From the NCBI GenBank assembly GCA_033439265.1, contig JAVTVX010000031.1, positions 19,822,001 to 19,886,000 on the forward strand: 64,000 nt of DNA, in the 5' to 3' direction. The position numbers and the translations under genes were made by a program. This DNA is from Dillenia suffruticosa. Taxonomy: Eukaryota; Streptophyta; Magnoliopsida; Dilleniales; Dilleniaceae. This document shows, in pieces, positions 23,613-35,480 of this stretch. The notes under the pieces were generated by a model. It ran no database searches and was not told the DNA's origin. It saw nothing but the letters and a program-made list of their open reading frames with translations. The stretch's first letter is position 1. Each line of letters opens with the position of its first letter.

Positions 23613-25906
23613 CTTTACGCAATTTCCTTTCCCACTTTCAAACCCTAGGGATTGCTCTTCTTCTTGATAGAAGGATTAGGGGCTTAAGAAATTCCGGTCA
23701 GATTTCAAAATTTTCAAATCCTAGAGTTTATTTGGACTTAGAATACGACGGTGGAGTTCTGTTTGACCAGAGAGAAGACCATGTAATCGCGTACGAGCGT
23801 TATTTATCATGTACGGCGAAATTCGTAAAAAGGATCGGAAATCAAAAATATCATGCGTTAAGGATCAAAATAAACTTTCAATTTCTCTTGAGGATAGATT
23901 TGATAAATGGTTTTAATAATTATGTAAAAGGGACAAAAAGAAGAACTAAATGGTTGAGAGGAGCATTAAAAGTTTTTATTTTTGAGTTATAAGTTAAAAT
24001 GAAAAATAAAAAATTTAAAATTTAAATAAAAATTTATTGATATTTTTATTTAAAAAATTATGTGTCAAAATAATTTATATAAGTTTTATTATTTAATAAA
24101 ATAGTTTCATAAATAATATATATAATATTGTTTTTGAAAAATAATATATATAATATTACTATTAATTTAAATATTTTAAAAAATGCTCCTTTAAAAAATC
24201 TTAATTTCAATAAAATAATTTAAAATAAATAATTTTAAAATTATGAAACAATCTTAACCATTAAATTAGAATGAAAATTTGTGTTCTAATACCAGTTTCA
24301 ATGTTTCGTTGGATCTATCAATTATAAACCAATATAAATTCTGATCTAAAATTTATAAATGTCATCATTTTAACATATGATACCAAGAACATCACACACC
24401 TTCTAAACCACCAAAGAAGCCCTATATTTGTTGAACTCAAGCAATATTATTTTTATTAATCAGTATTTAGGTTTCATCTAATTAATTCGGTTTGAGTGTA
24501 ATTAGGTATATATGAGGGTGGCTCTCCCAAATCTTATTTTTTTTATTTCTATAATTCAAATCAAATATTTATAATTAAGGAAATATAACGTCGTATTGTT
24601 ATATGAATAAAAGTTTGATATTTTAATAATGTATTTAATGTCCGTTTGATAAGGTTTTTTTAATTTTTATTCTTTTTTTTAAAGAAAAGTAAAAATTAAT
24701 TTTTTTTTAAAAAAAGTTAAAAGCTATTTACTTTTTTTACTTAAAAAAAAGTTAAAAGCTAAAAATTAAAACTTAATTTTATTTTTGCTTTTTTATTTTT
24801 AAAATAAAGTTAAAAGTTAAAATTAATAGTCATATTTGAGATTTTGTATCATTTAAACGAAAATATTAATAAAATAAAAATAATTATGTGAGAATATAAA
24901 TAAAATAAAAAATATATATATTTCTGAAAAAATTGTAATATATAAAAAAATGAAAAGAAAAAGTTCCTCCTATGAGTTTTCTTTTAAAAATTATTTTTAA
25001 AATTTTTCTTTATAAAAAAATTATTTTTTAAGAGATTTTTAAAAAATATTATTCGAAAGAATTTTTCCTTATAAAAAAAAAAGGATAAAAAAATCTTATT
25101 AAATGGTCACTTAGTACTATAGTTTTTCACCTCACCTATGGAATATTTTTGCAAAGTTACTGTTAGTGGGGTAAACGGGGGAACATTGGTTGATATTATC
25201 CTGGAACCGCACGTGGGCCGGAATCTATCCCACCAAACTTTACACTCTAAATGGATTATCACGTGAGGACCCAAAAAATGCTCATGGTAAGGTGACAAAA
25301 TAAAACACAATTTCCAAAAATGCGCGTCATTAAATTGACGTCCCAAGTTTTCAAATTCCAAGAAAATTAAATTAGTAAAATATGAACATAGTTTTAAGGT
25401 AAAATTGAAATTAAAATTTTAATAATAAATTTACGTGAGTAATTTATATAATATAATTTATTCTCTATTGATAATATATATATCAATTACTATGTTTAAT
25501 ATGTTTATCTGTATATACAAAACTACAAACATAATGAAATATTAAAATAAAAATAAAAAATAAAAGGAAATATCAATACCGTATAAATTAAGTGAGATAA
25601 AAATTAACTAAATAAAATTGTAAATAATAGTTTGTATTAATAAAAAATAATAATATTTAAATTAAATAAATAAAATTGTATTCATTTGATGTTTCTCAAG
25701 TCTTGAGCTTTGAAAGATAGGTAGTCAATCGTCACGTGATCCGGCCATTGATCCAAACTACTCACCAGAATCATCACATGCCAAATTAATCCAAAAACAC
25801 TGACCAAAATTTGACTAGCGACAAATAAAAAAACCCCTCATCTCTCGCTCTCTCTCTCTCCACCCTGCGGCCACTCTTCTTTTCTTCTTCACTTCATCGA
25901 GGAACA
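23613..25906. other. Divergent intergenic region between the TFIIF and fumarylacetoacetase genes
   Basis: Extremely AT-rich from 23990 to 25100 and 25370 to 25690. Contains runs such as AAAAGTTAAAAGCTAAAAATT that fold on themselves (24640-24880), starting with TGTCCGTTTGATAAGG, a phrase typical of plant MITE ends. The last 200 bases are the fumarylacetoacetase promoter and leader with a CT tract at about 25842-25860. The frame at 23561-23992 (+) begins inside TFIIF exon 1 on the opposite strand and is not accepted. Confidence 0.5.
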
Positions 25907-28214
25907 ATGGCTTTGAAGTCATTCATCGAAGTTTCGGCGGACTCTCACTTCCCAATTCAGAACCTTCCGTACGGGGTATTCAAGCCGGGCCCGAATTCAG
26001 GTCCCCGCCCCGGCGTGGCAATCGGCGATTTTGTCTTGGATCTTTCCGTCATCAGTTTGGCTGGCCTTTTCGATGGTCCTTTCCTCAACTCCTCCGATTG
26101 CTTCACTCAGGTTCGAGAAATTTTTAATTGATTATTGATTTTCTCTTTTAGCTGTGTGTTTGATTGCATTTTTTTCCTGATTAAACTCTAAAGACTGCTT
26201 TTTTCCTTTAAATTTGCAATTTACAATGTTTAGTCAGTAATCTAGTCTTAGTTTGGCTCGAAAATGTAGGAAAAATTAAGAAGGATTTAAGAAAATCTTG
26301 ACATGTCCTTGGTGAATGATGGCTAGGAATGACCAGCGGAGGCAGGAATTTTGGGATAGGGGGACAAGAAAAAACTTTTAAGGTTGCGTTGGTCAACTGT
26401 ATTTTGGATGATTTCAAATATGAAATTTTAAATGCAGTGATTTGAAATATCTTGTTTGTAATATTATATTACAACATAGAGATTTGAAATTGTTGTAATC
26501 CAATTACATCTGCACTTCAAGTAATTATTGTTTACAAGAATTATACAGGAGAGACCAAATGGATCGTACTCCCACAGATGATTTTGTCTATTTGGTCATT
26601 GATTAGTTTGGTCCTTGTCTATGTTTGAATATTAGAGAGAGAGAGATTATATAGTTGAATGTGTTTTTGAGATTGAATGAATAAGAGAGGTTAAAAAGTT
26701 GAATATTTTTAGGGTGAGAGAGAGTAAGTTATGATTTCTAAAAGGAAAGTGATAATGAAAAATTGAATTTTTTAGAAAGGGGCCTAGAGGGAGATATTTA
26801 TTAATAATGCATGACTATAATGATTAAAATTTGATTTTGTAATTTTAGAATTTAAATATTTAGTGTCTAGAATTTGAAATGACACACTCTAGTTCTTGCA
26901 TCTTGGACTTGGGTAGAAATTTGGTCCAAATCCAAATACCTCTCAAAATATTCCACTTTATCATTTTATTTTATTTTTTTTGGAAGGACAAATATTAATC
27001 ATCGTTAATAATGGCTTTGTATTTGCTCCTGCTGCAGCCTAATCTTAACAAGTTTCTTGCATTGGGAAGGCCTGCATGGAAAGAAGCCCGTACAACAATC
27101 CAAAAGTTGTTGTCATGTATGCATTTGTTCTGCTTGCTTCCGCATTTCTGCAACCGTGTGCAGCTAGTTATGTGTCTTATATGAAGAATTTACGAAGTGT
27201 TTTTAATCTGCCCAATTTAAGAAATACAATATATTACTTGTATTAAGATTTTGAGACTTTTTTGTGGTGAAGACTTTAATGAAAAACTTGGTCTGAGATC
27301 AAAATCGTGCTATATGTTTACATACTGTTGTTCACTGACACAGCCACTGAGCCAACATTGCGGGATAATGCAACTTTGAGGGAACAGGCATTGGTGCCAA
27401 TGGTAAAATAAATGAAAACGCATAAATCTCTAGTCATTATCCATATATATATGTAATTTTTTTTTTTCATTTAATATGGATTCGACATGCAACCTTGCAG
27501 GACAAGGTAGAGATGCTTGTTCCTATTGCAATAGGAGACTATACAGATTTCTTTTCATCCATGTATCATGCAAAGAACTGTGGTACGATATTCCGTGGAC
27601 CAGAGAACCCAATCCCACCAAACTGGTATGTAGACTTTGGAAAAATAGGGTGCAGTGAAGATCATTTTTGTAATCTGGTTTCATCATCTTCCTGTCAAAA
27701 TCTTGCCCACATATCAGGTTCCACCTTCCAATAGCATACCATGGACGAGCGTCGTCTGTTGTTATCTCTGGCACTGATATCATTAGACCCAGGTACTTGA
27801 TTTTTTTTTTTTTCCGACGTTGTTATGTCTTCACCTTTTGAATTTTTATGAGTGTCCTTAGGCTTCTAAATTTGTGAAAGTCTTGTAATGAGAATAGTTG
27901 ACCACAAAACAAATCTGCAAAGTTATGGCATGTTTGACATCATTGAGGTGAGAGAGGCAGCACTTTCTAATCCATTGAAAGGGCATGAGAGTATTTATCA
28001 AAGCCTATGTGGTGTACCTTTAATTAAACCCATACTTGTGTCCCCCTCATGATAAATATCTGAAGCAGTGGGATCCTGAAGTGCCAGATTTGTTATCCCT
28101 TGGCTTTTCTTAACATAAGCGAGGCCTAATTTGGCTTCTTTCTGCCTTCTTTTCAGTCAGAGACATGTTTGGTTTGCTGCCTTGGCCAACTGTGAAGCTG
28201 AAAGTTGTAGACAT

Positions 28215-28286
<72 letters not shown>

Positions 28287-30600
28287 GTAGTTGTTGAATT
28301 TGATGAATTCCTACTTTATCTTATCCAGTTCTTGCAGTTATTTACTCATTTAAGACTGGATCTCCAGCCCTTTTAGTTTCTTTGTTTCCATTTACTGCAA
28401 CCTCCCCCCCCCCCAAAGTTTCTCAAGCAGAAAGGCCCTGTTAAATCAACCCGCAATATGCAAATGGAACTTGGACTTTTATCTTATTCTTTTTGCTGTT
28501 CTTGGTTTCTTCAGGGGCCAAGGTCCTCCTGCTCCAAATTCTCCACCATATTTTGGACCTTCACAAAAGTTGGACTTTGAGCTAGAAATGGTTAGCCATT
28601 CTGATATTTTGCAATAAATATCTATGTACATGAGCAAATGGCTATCACTGTGTAGGACTTATCTCTTTGTTTCAGAAATAAGAGTACTTCCGGTAAACTC
28701 TCCTACAAGTGCAATATGTTTAGTTCCCTTCCTTCGTTAAGTTTGCATGGTATGTTTCTCTCAGGCTGCTATAGTTGGTCCTGGGAATGAATTAGGAAAG
28801 CCTATAAATGTTAATGATGCAGCAGATCACATTTTTGGACTGGTGCTTATGAATGACTGGAGTGGTAAACACTCTTCCATATCACTTCATATCAGTTTTT
28901 GTGATTAGGCTACATTTTGCACCCCATAATCATGTGATGCTGTGACAGCTAGAGATATTCAGGCATGGGAATATGTACCCCTTGGCCCTTTCCTTGGGAA
29001 GAGTTTTGGTGAGAACTTAAATCCTTACTTCTGTCTGTGTACTTGACTTAGAAAACACTAAATATCCTCTGTACTGCCCGTTAGAAGATTGACAATATTT
29101 TCTATTTTATCTTGCCTTAAAGATTTGAGATGCAATGTGTTCTAAACTTTTTATGCTCAAATGCTTTAGGTACAACAATATCCCCTTGGATTGTAACCTT
29201 GGAGGCTCTGGAACCATTTGCTTGTGATGCTCCAAAGCAGGTAACTTGTTATTTGATTTTGGGTTTTTCCGAATTTCACATCTCTTTGATGCCAAATTTG
29301 TTTGCCCGTTTTACATCAATATCCTGTGTCATGGTTATTGCAGGACCCTCCTCCTCTGCCATATCTAGATGAAAAGATATCCCAAAACTATGATATCTCC
29401 TTAGAGGTAAATCAACCAGGGTGCTTGTATCTCATATATGTTGTTTTTCGAGTAGTTTATTTGGTTAAAATTATGGGTATTATTTTTCTGGAGTCTTTGA
29501 TTTTGTTGGCCCCAGTTAGTCTTTTATTGTACAATTGGACCATGTCCACATTTAACCAAGGTTGCAATTGAACAGATAACACAATCTTCTTCTTTCCTTC
29601 ACTAATGAATCTCCCTCTTGCTTCAAGGTTGCAATTAAACCAGCTGGGCAAAAGCATGGTAGTGTTGTTACAAAGAGTAACTTCAAACACTTGTAAGGAG
29701 TTAAAGATGTTACTTATCTAAATTTGATATTAAGTTCATAATATGTGTAACATCTGAAATTAATGTTCTCTTCTGAAACAGGTATTGGACTTTGACACAA
29801 CAACTTGCACACCATACAATCAACGGCTGCAACTTGAGGCCTGGTGATCTTCTTGGGACTGGGACCATCAGCGGACCTGTATGAACTTATCCTATCCTGC
29901 ATGTAGCCGTATGCATATTTTGCTTCTTCAAGATATTTTGAAGCACATTGACGCATGCCTCTTATATTTAATCACGTTTTTTTCTGGCCCTGGGTTTATC
30001 TGTAGGAGCCAGAATCTTTTGGATGCCTGCTGGAATTAACCTGGAATGGACAGAGGCCACTTTCTTTAAGTGGGTGTGGGAGTAGTCGAAAATTTCTAGA
30101 AGACGGTGATGAAGTCATTTTTTCCGGCCATTGCAAGGTTGGTTGGTCCTTTTCTCTTCTCCAATCTATTTATCATTAAGGTGTCACAGTTATATGGTTA
30201 CAACCACAATACTTGAGGAACTCTCTCTTGCTTCTATGAGAGTTGATTGGACATTGAGTGCACTTCTGATATCAGATATATTAATATTCTCGGGGTTGGC
30301 TTTGCTCCGATGATCGCCAGAGCGAGGCACCACACTAGGTGCAAAAACGTGGGAATCCGTGAGGCACCAAAATTTGTTAATAGAGTCCAAAACAATTTTT
30401 TTTTTTTGAGTTACTTAAATTAACTATGGTCTTTTGTCATAAAAAAGTGCTTTGTGTGGCAATGGTGCATCATATACTTATTTCATAATATCATCTGCAT
30501 TTGGTTTTAACACCGGGCAATCTGAATATCACTGCAGGGCAATGGTTACAACATTGGGTTCGGCACTTGCTCAGGGAAAGTTGTTCCATCCCCACCTTGA
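25907..30600 (+). CDS. FAH: Fumarylacetoacetase
   Basis: Hydrolyses fumarylacetoacetate to fumarate and acetoacetate, the last step of tyrosine degradation. Fourteen exons: 25907-26110, 27038-27116, 27344-27402, 27501-27625, 27718-27792, 28515-28590, 28765-28864, 28949-29008, 29170-29240, 29344-29406, 29628-29692, 29782-29878, 30006-30137, 30538-30600. All phases agree and give 422 residues, the usual plant length. The N-terminal domain starts [19 protein letters not shown] with LPYGVF. The catalytic barrel has [19 protein letters not shown] (substrate and catalytic His), [19 protein letters not shown] (metal-binding acidic residues), [14 protein letters not shown] and [20 protein letters not shown], then [17 protein letters not shown], and C-terminal [17 protein letters not shown]. 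No transit peptide is seen, so it is probably cytosolic. Intron 5 carries a long GA repeat. Confidence 0.97.
28217..28282 (+). repeat. Long GA microsatellite
   Basis: About 33 uninterrupted GA dinucleotides in intron 5 of the fumarylacetoacetase gene, probably length-polymorphic. Confidence 0.95.
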
Positions 30601-30618
30601 AGTTCCGGGCTTTACATA

Positions 30619-30815
30619 GGTGGATGTGTTGGTTCCAATGAATAATGTTTGTTCTGGTCCTTTCATTTGGTTCATTCTGGCACTTTCATATGGCCAAACT
30701 CCAACCTCTCTATCAAGGTGGATGTGTTGGTTCCAATGAATGATGTTTGTACTAGCCTTTCCATTTGGTCCTTCTGAGTTCATCCTGGCCCTTTCATTTG
30801 GTCAAACTCCAACCT
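30619..30815. repeat. 98-bp direct tandem duplication downstream of fumarylacetoacetase
   Basis: The unit beginning GGTGGATGTGTTGGTTCCAA at 30619 recurs at 30717 with few changes, and both copies end in GGCCAAACTCCAACCTC or GGTCAAACTCCAACCTC. It starts 19 bases after the stop codon, so it probably forms part of the 3' untranslated region. Confidence 0.85.
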
Positions 30816-31439
30816 CAATCTGATGTGGTCTGTAAGATGCAAACAGATGAGCAATGCCATTTTGGTCTAATCATTTTGCAGCCCCTTGAGTAGACCATTA
30901 CTTCTCCATTCTTCTATAGTATTTTGGTCTAATCATTTTGCAACAAGGGGTGCGGAGGGAGAGGGGACAGAAGGGGCAGCTGCCCCCCTTCTGAACTTCC
31001 AAGAAAAGAAAATTCTTATACACCTAGTATGTTAAATTATAATATTTACTCTTAAAAGTTATATTTTTTAACTCTAAAATTAAAATATAATATATTTCGA
31101 CTTGTGTTATAGTCATTAAAAAAAAATAACTAGTTAATATAAAAATTTCCACATTTTAATGTAAAGGTAAGACAGGCTATGGAAAGAGCCAATGTCAAAA
31201 AGGGCCGAAGATTTATTTTAACATTTTAATTTTTTGTTAAAAATTTTTTATATTATAATAAAATAAAATTAAAAAAAAAACTAGGTCACGTGGCCGTGCT
31301 TATACTACGGGTGGAACTTCCTATCACATAATATAAGTTAAACAAAATAGTTAATTCTTGATACATACTAAAACAACATATGTAAATCATTGATTCTAGT
31401 TAATCCTTAGGACAACAATAATATTTTTACCTGTATCAC

Positions 31440-31900
31440 TTTTTCTCAGATCATCTATTATCAATCTAACAATTTCATTAACTGTTGGAGAGGAATATTT
31501 ACAATTTCTAACATGTTTAATTGTGCAAATTTTGAACGTTATCCTTGAATTGTTAGCAATGAACCCATTTTGTGGTAATTCTACTCACTCATATGAAATA
31601 CATAAGGTTTTGTTCCGAAGTTGATAGATGCATCAATCTTTCCACCAAAACCAGAGCAATGAATTATAAAGTCTATTGCTTTCTTTAAATCTCCTACTCT
31701 CTTGACCATTCCCACATCTAATAAGTTGACCAAATAAGGTGGAGTGTATCTCAAAGGAGGAAGTGAAATAGTGCCTTGTCCGCAACAAAAGTTGAAAATT
31801 GGGACTAATGGCCTTTTGCCTATAAATGCTCTTTCTTCATATCACATTTTTGCCTTGCAAAAAGGACAAATTGAGAGGAGAGTCCCAAAGTTGAAAGGCT
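31440..31900 (-). pseudogene. Helitron helicase-like protein remnant
   Basis: Translating the minus strand downward from about 31850 gives CKAKM, a stop (TGA where TGG would encode Trp), YEER, FNFCCGQGTISLPPL, FGGKIDASIN, KPYVFHMS, a stop, then NYHKMGS. The order (CxxC/CxAK...W-YEER, CCG-G-LPPL, F-FTSFG-like, GPYVF, NYH--GS) is the N-terminal part of the Helitron Rep/helicase protein as I know it. Several stops and later frame loss show it is dead. Helitron ends (5' TC, 3' hairpin plus CTRR) were not located. Confidence 0.65.
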
Positions 31901-33839
31901 CATAATACCATCCGAAAAAATGAAATTAATCAAATAATTTATAAAAATACCAATAAATTCCATCTATATTGTGACTAAAAATCCAATTAAAGAAACCAAC
32001 AAAAATAATAGTGAAAAGGTTGACTATTTACTCATATGAGAAATGTTGTTATGTCTTGCTTGGAGTAATTTACTTCAATTGACATCTGCGTTATGCAAAA
32101 AATATGTTAATTATAATATGGAACACTTTACAATTTAATATAAAAGACAATAGATGGGAAAAAAAACACGAGTAATACCTTTTCCATTACTACATCGCAG
32201 AGCGCTAATTTTCCTCATTTTCTTTCTTCCCCAATGCTTATCAACTGAATTAAAGCGCACAACATATCTTCAATCACAGTTACATTAAAATTGCTTGCAC
32301 AAAGGAAATGGGATTTTTGGGGGTGGGGGAAAAAGAAATTGCTTCCACAAAGGAAATATATACCTTGCTCAAAATGGATCATTGGTGCAATTAATTGACT
32401 TGTTTTGCTTCCGATATCAATCCATTAGTCTATTCATAATAGAATTGCCTTCAAATGGTAAAGAGATCTCATTCCATTCTATAGTTATTAACTTACCATC
32501 ATCGTCTACTTGAGACAGACAAAATATCTACTTACCTAAAACAACATGAACATTGCAGGAACTATCGGAGCAAATTGTATTGTGAATCATATTAATATTG
32601 ACAATTCAAGTCCAGAACCATTTACGTCAATATGGAAACTATTTGCTCATCTAAAATTAGAAGACAGATCTTGTTGAGAGGAGGGGAGCAATTGTGCATT
32701 GCTATTTTTTTTTTCTTTCTTCTCAAAAAGGATATTCTTTAGAGTTTATTTCTCTGAACTTTAGCTCTAGTAATAACTGGAATTAGCTTAAGTTTTTGGT
32801 TCCTACATTTCCCATGACAAACCGCGGGTGGTGTACTAATATCACTAGATTGTTGTGAGCTATCTATGTTTATAATTTAATAATCAAGACGTATTGAGAA
32901 ACTAACCAATAAAGACATAATCAGTTTGTATCAAAAATAATAAAACTTGTAATTTTCAATAATATGATTTCTACTTGAGAGGAGCACAGATGGAAATTTA
33001 TTTACAACAAAACCATACAGTTATAAAGAGATATATATAAGAACAAAATACGAAAATTTTCTACTCATATACAATAATTCAATAAAATAATATAACTTTA
33101 ATGACAACTTAGAAGAAAATATTTAAAAATAATACGAACCCTTTTTCTAATGCTATATAGAGAAATCAGGAAACAAATATGAAAAAAGTATACGAACTTA
33201 CCGAATCAAATTAACAAAATACTCAATATCTAATAAAAATCTAGATTGAAACAAAGGTGATAGATAATGAATTATGAAAGTTTAAACAAAATATCTCTTA
33301 ATCATTCTTTAATAGATGTGAAATAAATTCTCATAACACCAATAGTATTTTAAAAAATACGAATCGATAAAAGTTTGGTATTTCATAATATCTCTCTCTC
33401 TAGTTTTTTTTTTTAGTTTTTTTTTTTAGTTTTTTTTTTTACTCTCTTCCCCCTCTAATATTGAATTTTTTTTAGATTTAAATAAATAAATGTCCAACCT
33501 ATCCACCGATATGGGGTGGAGATATAACGGTTGATTTAATAGATAAGTGTTATAGTGTGGTTAATAACGTTAAATTAGACTGCAATTAAACCATAATCCT
33601 TTTTTTTAATCTATTTTGACACTCTTTAGGATCTCCATAAGGTATTACTTTTCTATAATTGTATAGATAAAGTTGAGACATGGGAATAGTGTAATCAACT
33701 CATACCCCTATTCAATGAGTCTTTGTATGGACATTTAAGTAGTAAAAAGTTATTGTTCAAATATAAATATATATTTTTGAAATTGAGTTCCAAGAGATAT
33801 ATATGAAATTGTCTCAAAAAATAAAAAATTCCTAAAAAT

Positions 33840-34440
33840 CCCGACTACGAAAAAAATTTCAAATCTGATCAATGTTTGTCGAGTATTGAACACTCGACAA
33901 ACTTTTGACATTTGTTGAGTTTTCAACATTCAATAAATAGTATTTGTTGAATATTGAACTCTCCACAAATTCGTGACTTTTCAGCTTTCGCACCCTCTTC
34001 TTTTCTCATTTTCTCTTCTCTTCTCTTCTCTTGCAGTTGAAACCCTAACCCTGACCTTAACCACTGGTTAAGGAAGGTAGAGTAGGAGAGAGATGTGTTC
34101 GATGTTGCGTTGATGAGGAAGATTGTTTTGTCTAAGGATATGGTGGTGTTGCGGAGGAGAGGGAAAACGTATTGGGTTAGAGAGAGAGATAGGTTTTCTG
34201 TGGTGGAGGGATTGAAGGTCTATTACTGTGGAAGATCTTCATCTGTGGATGGTAGCCATTTTTGGGATCTAGCAAGCTCATTTCTGCAATCATCAAAGAG
34301 AAAATAGGGAAAGAAGTTTATTCAATCTTAAAGACTAGATAAAGAGTTTGGAGTATTAAAAATTTACTATATTAGTCGAATATTCAACGCTCACAAATTT
34401 AGATTGCATTTATAATTTTTTTCCGTTGTAGAATTTTTAA
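33840..34440. mobile_element. Possible diverged inverted-repeat element containing a GTCGAG palindrome
   Basis: At 33874-33902 an 11-bp-arm palindrome (GTTTGTCGAGT / ACTCGACAAAC, 7-base loop) follows ACGAAAAAAATTTCAAATCT. Near 34375-34430 the opposite strand reads ACGGAAAAAAATTATAAATG, later GTGAGCGTTGAATATTCGAC, roughly 70 percent similar by eye. The interior has a CT-rich run (TTCTCTTCTCTTCTC) like the inner part of the foldback element at 35481-36602. No target duplication was found, so the call is tentative. Confidence 0.35.
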
Positions 34441-34676
34441 AAAAATTTATTTTTTAAAGTTTATTTTCGTATATCTTTTGAAGGTTTAATATTTAAAATC
34501 TTATGAATGTGTTAATTTTTATGATTTTGGGGTGAAAAAACAAGTATCGGGCGCCGAAAGCATTTAAGTGTTAATGATTAGTCGCCTTCCGAATTAATTA
34601 AATAAAAAAATAAAATGAAGAATCTGGACTCTGATTTTTGTTCTGCTCTAGCTCTCTACCGTCACTCCCCCACCCC

Positions 34677-34679
<3 letters not shown>

Positions 34680-34722
<43 letters not shown>
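34680..34722 (+). repeat. CT microsatellite in the BAG5-like leader
   Basis: About 21 CT units, ending five bases before the ATG at 34728, on the coding strand of the leader. Pyrimidine leaders near starts are frequent in plants; length variation could alter translation or expression, which is inference. Confidence 0.9.
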
Positions 34723-34723
<1 letters not shown>

Positions 34724-34727
34724 AGCC

Positions 34728-35357
34728 ATGAAAGCAAAGCGAAAAACTCGCTTCTTCTCTTCTTCCTCCTTCTCCACAACAACTGTCACATACACCACTC
34801 GCTCTAACGACCAGCCCAAAACAACCGAAATTCCCATCGCATCATCCGAAACTCCACCCCACCCAATCACTGTCCATCTCCCTCTCTCTCACCAGTCAAA
34901 TGCCGCAACAAAAATCCAAGCCGCGTATCGCTCGCACCTGATCCGCGCCCTCGTCAGAAAAATCTCAACCGTCAATTCCGAAGCCAATTCACTAGAACAA
35001 ACAATCCAACGGCAGGAAACAGTGGACTTGATCCGAAGTAACGACCGCGAGAAGATTCGGATAAACGAGGCGCTGATGTCGCTGTTATTAAGGTTGGATT
35101 CGGTCCCGGGAGTTGTTCCGACGGTGAGGGAATTGAGAAGGCGTGTGAGCCATCGGATTGTTGGACTTCAAGAAGTTGTGGATGGGATTTGTGATGAGAG
35201 AGTTAGGGATTGGGACGTTTTCCTGAGGAATTGGGATGAAGCATTCGAAGAGATGGAGGAAAGTGTCTGTAGGGAAAGAGGCGGGTGCGAGATGGAGAAA
35301 TTTTGTGCCGAGAAGTTAGGGTTTCGTTGTTTCCAGAGGTTTCTTCGCGAGCCTTAG
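34728..35357 (+). CDS. BAG5: BAG family molecular chaperone regulator 5-like protein
   Basis: Single exon, 209 residues, close to the Arabidopsis BAG5 length. The first 30 residues are rich in Lys/Arg, Ser and Thr (MKAKRKTRFFSSSSFSTTTV) and resemble a mitochondrial targeting sequence. An IQ motif lies at residues 58-78 (NAATKIQAAYRSHLIRALV), the site where plant BAG5 binds calmodulin. The BAG domain follows at about 80-160 (VDLIRSNDREKIRINEALMS, LLLRLDSVPGV, VRELRRRVSHRIVGLQEVVD) and would contact the Hsp70 ATPase domain. The tail is acidic (EAFEEMEESV). In Arabidopsis, BAG5 with calmodulin and Hsc70 tunes reactive oxygen and leaf senescence. The ATG at 34728 is chosen because the open frame upstream to 34638 only reads the CT tract. 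Confidence 0.92.
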   Translation: MKAKRKTRFFSSSSFSTTTVTYTTRSNDQPKTTEIPIASSETPPHPITVHLPLSHQSNAATKIQAAYRSHLIRALVRKISTVNSEANSLEQTIQRQETVDLIRSNDREKIRINEALMSLLLRLDSVPGVVPTVRELRRRVSHRIVGLQEVVDGICDERVRDWDVFLRNWDEAFEEMEESVCRERGGCEMEKFCAEKLGFRCFQRFLREP

Positions 35358-35480
35358 AGACCACCATTGTTGATGCTTTTGTATGTATCTTCGCGACTAT
35401 AGTATTTTGAATCATGTTACACTAATACGCCTAAATCTCAATATAAACCGCGTGGAAATTCTAATAAAGAGCTTTTTTGG

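Larger units (their letters stand above)
30816..34727. other. Transposon-rich intergenic region
   Basis: Around 30945-31010 a GC-rich phrase (GGACAGAAGGGGCAGCTGCC) is followed by AT-rich DNA, a composition common at the ends of plant DNA transposons. The Helitron remnant (31440-31900) and a possible diverged foldback element (33840-34440) follow. The rest is AT-rich with T-runs near 33408-33440. No supported gene; the frame at 32295-32513 has no motif. Confidence 0.5.

Noticed and set aside
23561..23992. 143-codon plus-strand frame
   Set aside because: Overlaps TFIIF exon 1 antisense, has no recognisable motif, and runs into AT-rich DNA; the TFIIF exon explains the open stretch.
34095..34307. 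70-codon frame MFDVALMRKIVLSKDMVVLR...
   Set aside because: Starts within a suspected inverted-repeat element, no family recognised and no promoter or splice support.
34638..34727. Upstream start for the BAG5-like gene
   Set aside because: Would add only Ser-Leu repeats from the CT tract and displace the N-terminal targeting sequence.
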